Source of the DNA: Cladosporium sp. IMV 00045
Lineage: Eukaryota; Ascomycota; Dothideomycetes; Cladosporiales; Cladosporiaceae
Reading direction: 5' to 3'
Length of the DNA: 15,025 bases
NCBI GenBank assembly: GCA_001931905.2
Contig: MSJI02000078.1
Coordinates: 1-15,025 of the forward strand
The notes under the pieces are model-generated. The model searched no databases. It was not told the origin of the DNA and saw only the letters and a list, made by a program, of their open reading frames with translations. A program made the translations under genes and the position numbers. Of this stretch, positions 9,768 through 15,025 are shown piece by piece. Position 1 is the stretch's first letter; every line of letters starts with the position of its first letter.

Positions 9768-12026
9768 TCAAGGCAAGACTCTCTTTACCAACGCCAAATC
9801 TATGTGCTTGTCGGGTAATTGTGCGCGACAGCCAAACCTCAACTCAACACCCGGAGCACAGATTGGATTGTGTTGACGGTGATATCTCAAGCCGTTCGAG
9901 TCCTTGTATCGTTTGTGACAAACTCGGCACTGATAAGGTTTTGCCCTCTGCATGCCCACTGTGCCTGGATATGGAAATGAGGTTAGAGGGTCAACAATAG
10001 AGAAGGTACCGTCGGGATTTTCCTTCAGCTGTTGCTTCCGATGGCCACGTCGTTTGTGATATCTCAGGCCGTTTTGGGTTTTGTATGCATTTGTGCAGCC
10101 GATCACAGGACATTTAAAAGGTTTTCGCAACACGAGCACGAATCCATCAAGAAGCTGATTTACAGGCAAATCAACATTATCTTGGCTGAGGCTTTTAGGC
10201 TCAGATTCAGAGCAGCGCTTTTCGAGGCCGTTTATTTGGGGTGGTAGAAACCCGCCCTGGTCATCGATAGCCCAGTCAGCACCACATTGATAAGCTCCCT
10301 CCTGTTCAAAATCGCATTCGTGGTGCATAATGTTGTCCGTTCCCACGCCGAGGTCGCGCAGTGGATCTGACTCAGCTTCAAACTCAGTTGAGATCCCAGA
10401 ATCAATCATGTTTGGAGCAGTCGGCGTCTGTATGACTTTCTGACCATCAAGGTCAGGTGCATTCGCCGAAAAGTTGTTCCCATTGCCACGAGAGTCGAAG
10501 GGTGACCAATTCTTATGAGTCATGGGGACATCGGTCATCGCCCGTGCAATTGCTGTTTCTTGGGATGGACATGCGACGTTCTTTTCTGTGAATAGAGCCA
10601 AAGGGTCCTGCCGACCAGATTTCGAAGCGGGTGTCTGCAATTTGGAAAAGTTCTCGCCGGTCCCCAGGCAGTCGACCACTGGCGAATTGCTGTTGTGCTG
10701 CTGCCTAGCTGTTGGAGAGGCATTTGATGCCGGGCAATTTTGGGTAAAAGTCCGAACAACTTCCAGCGGTGCTATATTGGCGGGGTTACACAGCTGATTC
10801 TGCTGTGGTTCTTGCTTCATGCTTGGATAACCCGCTACCAAAAAGCCCTGGCACTGGTGGCCATGGTGAGTGACTCTCATTCGCTCGCTCGGTTGTGCGA
10901 TGCAAGCTTCATCACACTTCAAGAGATCATGTGTTGATGCAAGTTGAGTGCTGCAGCAGCGATCTACCAAACTGTCTGCTTTGCTATTAGGTGGAAGTGA
11001 TGAGGAATGTAGCGGAAGTGACCGCAGGCCGTTGTGCCACGTTGGTAAGGCGTTGAGTCCATACTGGCTTTTTGGATGTCAGTCAACTTAATGGATCAAA
11101 TTGTGCAAGAGTCTTACTCAAAACCGAAAGTTCTTCTCATGAAACAGCCGCCTGGATCCTCACACGCCAATCGGGAGCCAGAGAGACTGATCCGGTCAAA
11201 AGAGGTGTGATTCAAGGCATCATCGGTGGCATTACACTCTTCTCCCCTACAACTATTGCCGAGCAATACAGATGAATTCTGCCACGGCTCGAGCAAGTTG
11301 TTATCCATGCTATCACCTGGTGTGTCTCGTAGTAGCGGCGATGATGCGATATCTGCCATGCTTTCGACTCCGCCATTGGCAATCAAACGATGGTGGCAGG
11401 ATGCTAGTGCCCTAGTGTCCGTCTCTGCTATGAGTCTGCTGTGTCCTTCGCCACAATGTGCCGAGGTGGGGCTAGTATTCCCAGATTGAATGTCTTCGTT
11501 TACGGTGGGTGACACGGAATGGTGGTTTGGTAAGATACCACGGAAATAGCCATTCTGTTGGCGACTGGATCCATCGCCTTTGTAAAGATTTAGCGCCGAC
11601 AAGAGTTCTTGTGTTAATGGATGGCCGTCGGTCTCTTTCAAGATTGGTTCCGACCACAGACCCGCTTTCAGTGAGCGTCGATATAGTTCTTCCAAAGCTA
11701 GAGTTAGCGGTAGATGTTGCTTCTCTAGCATCTCGGCGTAATCCGTAAGATGATCTCTATTTCGGTAGGTTTTCTTTTCCCTGTTCACGTCAGAGCCTTG
11801 TCGACAGCTCGAAACGGAATTCATGCGTACTTGTACTGACAGAGGAACTTTTTTGCCATGCATTTCGTGCAAGGTTGCAAACCGTCGCACCTTGATAGAA
11901 AGTCAGACACCATTGGTGTTTACGGATCGAAATATAATACTTGGTCTTCTTCGTCTTGCACCTGCGCAACCTTTCTGGGGCTTTCAATGTAACTTTGTTT
12001 TGAGAAGCGTCCGAGTTTGGCGCCAT
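9768..12026 (-). CDS. Zinc-finger regulator: incomplete Zn2Cys6 finger plus two C2H2 fingers
   Basis: Proposed exons on the minus strand: 12026-11941, 11890-11831, 11780-11118 and a last exon from about 11063 (or 10983) to the stop at 9768. Exons 1-3 join in frame. Residues 23-46 give C-x6-C-x5-C-x2-C-x6-C with CKTKKTKCDGLQPCTKC, a Zn2Cys6 finger lacking its first cysteine (leucine 20 is in its place). DYAEMLEKQHLPLTLALEEL and KETDGHPLTQELLSALNLY follow; this coiled stretch and GHPLT motif resemble fluffy-type fungal regulators. The last exon is Ser/Gln/Pro-rich and ends with two fingers of Sfp1 type, KPFKCPVIGCTNAYKTQNGL (about 10030-10118) and KPYQCRVCHKRYKDSNGLRY (about 9860-9960), linked by DGTFSIVDP and PYPGTVGM. 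Joining exon 3 to the last exon with the best acceptor (AG at 11065-11064) is out of frame by one base; acceptors before 10983 or 10971 restore it. So it is one slightly damaged gene or two adjacent ones. Likely nuclear DNA-binding; targets unknown. Confidence 0.6.
11064..11117 (-). other. Probable intron 3 of the regulator, with a frame problem
   Basis: On the minus strand a consensus GTAAGA (from 11117) and AAAGCCAG (ending 11064) bound 54 nt with a CTGAC branch site. The join is out of frame by one base with the long last exon. A G lost at the donor (GAG then GTAAG collapsed to GAGTAAG) would explain this. Alternative acceptors ending at 10984 or 10972 give an in-frame join. Confidence 0.5.
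11781..11830 (-). other. Intron 2 of the zinc-finger regulator
   Basis: On the minus strand GTACGC (from 11830) to GAACAG (ending 11781), 50 nt, with CTGAC about 10 nt before the acceptor. It joins CQYK to EKKTYRNRD in frame and removes an ATG that would otherwise start a shorter reading. Confidence 0.8.
11891..11940 (-). other. Intron 1 of the zinc-finger regulator
   Basis: On the minus strand GTATTA (from 11940) to ATCAAG (ending 11891), 50 nt, with CTGAC near the acceptor. Splicing joins ACC AA to G TGC GAC, creating KTKCDGLQPC exactly inside the zinc-cluster motif. Confidence 0.8.
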
Positions 12027-13182
12027 TCTTTTGTTCAGTAGGATCCTCGCTCTTGAATTTAGAGTAAGATGTGACTGCAAGGGGGAATAATCTTTGGCCC
12101 GCACGCATGCGAGAACTAAGCAGCATTTTGTGCAGTGTGACGGCATCCCTGTCTCATGCAGCATAGGACATCAGTCCCGCTATACTTCCACCGTGTTTCA
12201 TCTCCGTCTCACCGTTACCGGATGAGATTACCGCAATCCCGTCCTCTCCCGAAGATCCTCGGATACTTCGCCCGGAAGGCGGGTCTTTCCTAATCGAGTT
12301 TACGGGCTCGGTCGACTCCGGCTTGTAGGCAGAATGTCACTCAGCCTTCGCCCACGTAGCTCTGATCAGATTCGACAAAGCCGTCATGTCAAGCCATTCA
12401 GACGACCCGAAGTCAATGTGGGCGGGGTGTCCGCAAGTCCAGCCCGTCTTGAACGGATCTATATACTGTACATGCTCGGCCCCAGTCCCGCACGAAAATG
12501 CGAAAAGATCCCGCTGCCGAGACATGCGGTCGGTCAAGCCAGCAAGATACAACGCGACGACGACCTCAGCTACCGCGATCGTCTAGCATCTTCACTTAGT
12601 CCGCCGAGGTGCCGAGCGGAAGCGCCTCAGGTGTCGCCTGTCGACGGATCCTGCAGCTCTTGCTTGCTGGAGCACACCGGCAGAGCTATGAATCATCAAT
12701 TCTAGGACAGTGGCTGACAATGAGCAGCAGGATTGTTACACAAGAATGGCATATTAGCGCGGGCTTTCACACCACTTTTGCTAACCAGAACATCGACCTG
12801 GGGTTGAAGCCGACGCATGCTTTGTTGCCCCTGGCAGCTGGTCGCACTGCTAGAGCTAGAAGGGGACGGGACACCGCCAAGATAGCGAGGCCAGTGCTAG
12901 TGTGATTGAGCCAGGCAAGAGACAGGATACCACTAAGTTTCAAGTTCTAGATGCTTCGGGATCATCACTACATAAGAAGTTGGCTTTGGTGGGTGGGCAG
13001 GGTCACCGATCTGCAACAAGAAGTCTTTCAGATCGATTTCTCTATAAGTCCCAAGACCCGAGTGTAAGCTATCTCGCATGTCCATATGTAAGCATTAGGC
13101 TTCCATCAGTACAAGTCGCTTCGGCACACTTCGTTACGTAGGTCTCGTAGATTCGTCTAACTTCAATGAATTATAGAGCCTC
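12027..13182. other. No recognisable gene; upstream region of the regulator
   Basis: About 1.15 kb of normal composition. The part next to 12026 should hold the promoter of the regulator. A minus-strand open stretch of about 80 codons (roughly 12582-12337, ending TWAKAE) and plus-strand frames overlap here, but none shows a family motif. No tRNA-like or repeat structure seen. Confidence 0.4.
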
Positions 13183-13350
13183 TATAAAGGGCAAGCCTTA
13201 GGAACAAACGCGGGCTACGCCCGCGCCAAAGAGAACAGCCTTGGCGTACCGCCCCTTTTTAAGCGGACTCAGATAGAGAACCTCCTCCATCCTATATCGA
13301 ACTTATTAAATACCACAATAAGCCTCCGTATATACGTCGCTCACCCGTAA
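13183..13350 (+). repeat. Short ~169-bp repeat, copy 1 (least RIP-mutated)
   Basis: Runs from TATAAAGG to CACCCGTAA. It matches the copies at 13815-13983 (inverted) and 14435-14603 (direct), with shared blocks AGCCTTAGGA, CTATATCGAACTTATTAAAT and CCGTATATACGTCGCTCACC. This copy keeps GC-rich parts lost in the others, including a perfect 7-bp-stem hairpin CGCGGGC-TAC-GCCCGCG at 13209-13225. No open frame and no terminal inverted repeat. It marks the border between normal DNA on the left and the AT-rich nest on the right. Confidence 0.8.
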
Positions 13351-13352
13351 CA

Positions 13353-13601
13353 ATATCGTTATAGCTTAAATCCTTTACTCTTTATCTTATAGATATACTA
13401 GTAGTAGTAATATAGATAATCTAGGACGAGTAGTTATAGTATTAGATAATAAAGTATATTATATAAGCCTATTATAATAGATAATTAATATTCTTATAAT
13501 AGAGTAAGAGTATTTTTAACTCCTACTTACTTTAGGTATATTTAGTTACTACTCTAAGTATAAGATCTTATCTAGATAGCTTATAGGAAAGACTTTAAAA
13601 G
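13353..13601. other. AT-rich, heavily RIP-like DNA
   Basis: About 250 bases extremely rich in TA dinucleotides, with few GC-rich segments and no coding content. It is probably eroded repeat sequence, but its origin is no longer readable. Confidence 0.6.
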
Positions 13602-14011
13602 TATTATAGGTAGAAGGTAGCGTATATAGTATATAGGTATAGTTACCAATCGGATTAGATACAGAGCTATATATAGTCCTAGTCGCAACCTAGTAGATAG
13701 CTAAATAACGAAGACGTAGCTCGAAGAGCTATAATATATTATAAAGGAGAAGCGTAGGTAAAGCTAAAGCCTAGCTTACCTACCTTCCTAAGTATTACTA
13801 GTAATGTTATAGTATTATAGATAAGCGACGTATATACGGAAGCTTAATGTGGTATTTAATAAGTTCGATATAGGATAGAAGGTCTTCTCTATCTAAGTCT
13901 ACTTAAAAGGATATAAAGTACTAAAGCTATTCTCTTAAGGCGTAGTATTATCTACGCTTACCTCCTAAGGCTCGTCCTTTATATACGGGGCTCTAGATCC
14001 TAGCCGTAACA
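13602..14011 (-). repeat. RIP-mutated LTR copy (inverted) carrying a short-repeat insertion
   Basis: Read on the minus strand it begins TGTTACGG (14011-14004), continues CTAGGATCTAGAGCCCCGTA, is interrupted by the short repeat (13983-13815), resumes with CATTACTAGTAATACTTAGG and contains the hairpin TAGCTCTTCGAGCTA (13731-13717). It ends ACCTATAATA (to 13602), the RIP form of the CCCGTGACA end of the LTR at 14638-14853. It is an inverted partner of the copy at 14204-14621. Confidence 0.75.
13815..13983 (-). repeat. Short ~169-bp repeat, copy 2, inserted near the LTR start
   Basis: The reverse complement of the 14435-14603 copy with mostly C-to-T/G-to-A differences; for example the end reads CGCTTATCTATAA against CGCTCACCCGTAA. 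It sits after the first ~28 bases of the inverted LTR. The partner LTR lacks it at this point. The bases following it (TACTATA) may be a RIP-altered duplicate of the preceding target CCCCGTA. Confidence 0.75.
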
Positions 14012-14203
14012 AGTAGTAATACTTTAAGGTAGCTTATTAGAGCGCTAGGAGCATTACTATTAGTTAATTAGAAGTAAAACACAAATTTTTCTATACTTAG
14101 GAAGATAATATCTAATAAGTATAGCGCGATACTATTAATAAAGCTAATCGAGTATAAAGATTTAATAACTATATTTCTGCTATAGTCTCTTAGCTAAGAG
14201 AGA
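14012..14203. other. AT-rich spacer between two facing LTR copies
   Basis: 192 bases separating the start of the inverted LTR from the start of the direct one. TA-rich, with no frame or recognised repeat. No clear 5-bp target duplication was found around either LTR. Confidence 0.5.
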
Positions 14204-14621
14204 TGTTACGGCTAGGATCTAGAGCCCCGTAATATTACTAGTAATACTTAGGAAGGTAGGTAAGCCGGGCTTCGGCTTTACCTACGCTTCTCCTTTATAA
14301 TATATTATAGCTCTTCGAGCTACGTCTTCGTTATTTAGCTATCTACTAGGTTGCGACTAGGACTATATATAGCTCTATATCTAATCCGATTAGTAACTAT
14401 ACCTATATACTATATACGCTACCTTCCGCCTATATATAAAGGACGAGCCTTAGGAGGTAAGCGCGGATAATACTACGCCTTAAGAGAATAGCCTTAGTAC
14501 TCTATACCCTTTTAAGTAGACTTAGATAGAGAAGACCTTCTATCCTATATCGAACTTATTAAATACTATATTAAGCTTCCGTATATACGTCGCTCACCCG
14601 TAATACCTTCCGCCTATAATA
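14204..14621 (+). repeat. RIP-mutated LTR copy (direct) carrying a short-repeat insertion
   Basis: Begins TGTTACGGCTAGGATCTAGA (14204), continues with the stem-loop GGTAAGCCGGGCTTCGGCTT and the hairpin TAGCTCTTCGAGCTA (14308-14322), and ends CTTCCGCCTATAATA (14607-14621), the RIP form of CTCCCGCCCGTGACA. The short repeat 14435-14603 interrupts it near its 3' end. Without the insert it would be about 235-250 bp, close to the 216-bp LTR at 14638, of which it appears a diverged relative. Confidence 0.7.
14435..14603 (+). repeat. Short ~169-bp repeat, copy 3, with 15-bp target duplication
   Basis: Runs from TATAAAGG to CACCCGTAA and is flanked by identical 15-base direct repeats TACCTTCCGCCTATA at 14420-14434 and 14604-14618. 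The same LTR in its inverted copy has that target once, so the flanks look like a target-site duplication. No terminal inverted repeats and no open frame. A duplication this long and the lack of terminal repeats suggest a SINE-like, target-primed element, but no clear polymerase III boxes are visible. Confidence 0.75.
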
Positions 14622-14637
14622 CTACTAAGTATAAGAG

Positions 14638-14853
14638 TGTCACGGGCCTGGCCTGTGACATGCCGATAGTGTTCCTGCTTGCAGGATGGCAGGTGAGCCG
14701 AGGATCGGCTTCACCTGCGAACTCTGTTCTGAACCTCATTCGTAGCTCTTCGAGCTACGTCCTTGTCATAGAACCTGTCTGTAGGTTGGCCGTGGTAGAC
14801 CGTATCTATTCCTGTTTGCATCTACACCTACGTCCCGACTCCCGCCCGTGACA
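14638..14853 (+). repeat. Unmutated 216-bp LTR
   Basis: Starts TGTCACGGGC and ends GCCCGTGACA, a perfect 10-bp terminal inverted match with the TG..CA ends of LTRs. GC-rich with no RIP signature. Internal structures: a stem-loop at 14690-14717 (CAGGTGAGCCGA paired with TCGGCTTCACCTG) and a perfect hairpin at 14741-14759. RIP-mutated relatives lie at 339-596, 13602-14011 and 14204-14621. Because an open frame begins 37 bases after it, it is probably the 5' LTR of an element continuing beyond the window, not a solo LTR. A solo LTR or a terminal-inverted-repeat DNA element are alternatives. Confidence 0.75.
14741..14759. repeat. Conserved hairpin inside the LTR family
   Basis: CGTAGCTC-TTC-GAGCTACG, an 8-bp perfect stem with a 3-nt loop. 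Its core TAGCTCTTCGAGCTA is unchanged in the RIP-mutated copies (578-592, 13717-13731, 14308-14322). The core contains no CpA or TpG, so resistance to RIP explains its survival without invoking selection. Confidence 0.7.
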
Positions 14854-14890
14854 TTACGTAGCTCCTCCCTTTAGGTGTAGCTGCCGTGCA

Positions 14891-15025
14891 ATGGCCGACT
14901 GGCCGAAGCCCCCTATCGTGCCGCGAGACTTGGAACACTTCCAGAGCCATGTCTCCGAGCACCCTGGTCCCTGGTTCGAATATCTGCAAGTCTGCCACGA
15001 AGTAGCCGAAAATCTGTCGTCTGAA
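14891..15025 (+). CDS. Start of an open frame behind the LTR, possible Gag, cut by the window edge
   Basis: ATG 14891 opens MADWPKPPIVPRDLEHF and continues with PGPWFEYLQVCHEVAENL to the last base (45 codons, no stop). Base composition is GC-rich and normal for coding. Its place 37 bases after the LTR end is where the first frame of an LTR retrotransposon (Gag) is expected. I do not recognise a Gag motif in so short a piece, and no clear tRNA primer-binding site is visible after the LTR. It could also be a host gene beside a solo LTR. Confidence 0.5.
   Translation, partial: MADWPKPPIVPRDLEHFQSHVSEHPGPWFEYLQVCHEVAENLSSE

Noticed and set aside
12337..12582. Minus-strand open stretch ending TWAKAE, overlapped by plus-strand frames
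   Set aside because: About 80 codons with no splice signals or family motif that I can name; too weak to call a gene.
13353..14637. Centromere, telomere or CRISPR-like array
   Set aside because: There are no regularly spaced repeats and no telomere repeat; the AT-richness is explained by RIP-mutated LTR and short-repeat copies.
14660..14851. A 63-codon plus-strand frame inside the LTR
   Set aside because: It lies entirely within a non-coding LTR and is destroyed in all other copies.

Overview
The window looks like a filamentous ascomycete chromosome, probably Dothideomycetes-like (the class is a guess). The reasons are: introns of about 50 nt with GT..AG ends, several with CTGAC-type branch sites; fungal gene families (class I histone deacetylase, glycerol kinase, zinc-cluster and Sfp1-like zinc-finger regulators); Fot1/pogo and Tc1/mariner transposases; and AT-rich blocks whose differences from a GC-rich sister copy are mostly C-to-T and G-to-A, the signature of repeat-induced point mutation (RIP).

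Layout. (1) 1-596: the start of a Fot1/pogo-type transposase on the minus strand and its terminal region, apparently inserted at a TA inside a RIP-mutated LTR remnant. A second partial LTR follows at 472-596. (2) 597-1948: no recognisable gene. (3) 1949-3670: a class I histone deacetylase (Rpd3/RpdA type) with two in-frame stops, a frameshift and a damaged exon end. (4) 4292-5831: a Tc1/mariner-superfamily transposase with a frameshift and a stop in its N-terminal part but an open catalytic part. (5) 6384-8081: a glycerol kinase (GUT1 type) with a frameshifting 20-bp tandem duplication, two stops and three further frameshifts, yet two well-preserved introns. (6) 8127-9580, minus strand: two decayed coding stretches I cannot name. 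(7) 9768-12026, minus strand: a zinc-finger regulator with a Zn2Cys6-type N-terminus that lacks its first cysteine, a fluffy-like following segment, and two C-terminal C2H2 fingers of Sfp1 type. (8) 12027-13182: no recognisable gene. (9) 13183-14637: an AT-rich, RIP-mutated nest holding two inverted LTR copies and three copies of a short ~169-bp element. (10) 14638-15025: an unmutated 216-bp LTR and the open start of a coding region that runs off the window.

Overall this reads as a gene graveyard. At least two normally conserved single-copy genes (deacetylase, glycerol kinase) are decayed side by side, have kept ordinary base composition, and are bracketed by RIP-mutated retroelement debris. 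A fresh copy of the same LTR family sits at the right edge. No genes here clearly cooperate in a pathway. The most informative structures are the repeat nest, where a short element inserted independently into two LTR copies, and the regulator that may combine two kinds of zinc finger.
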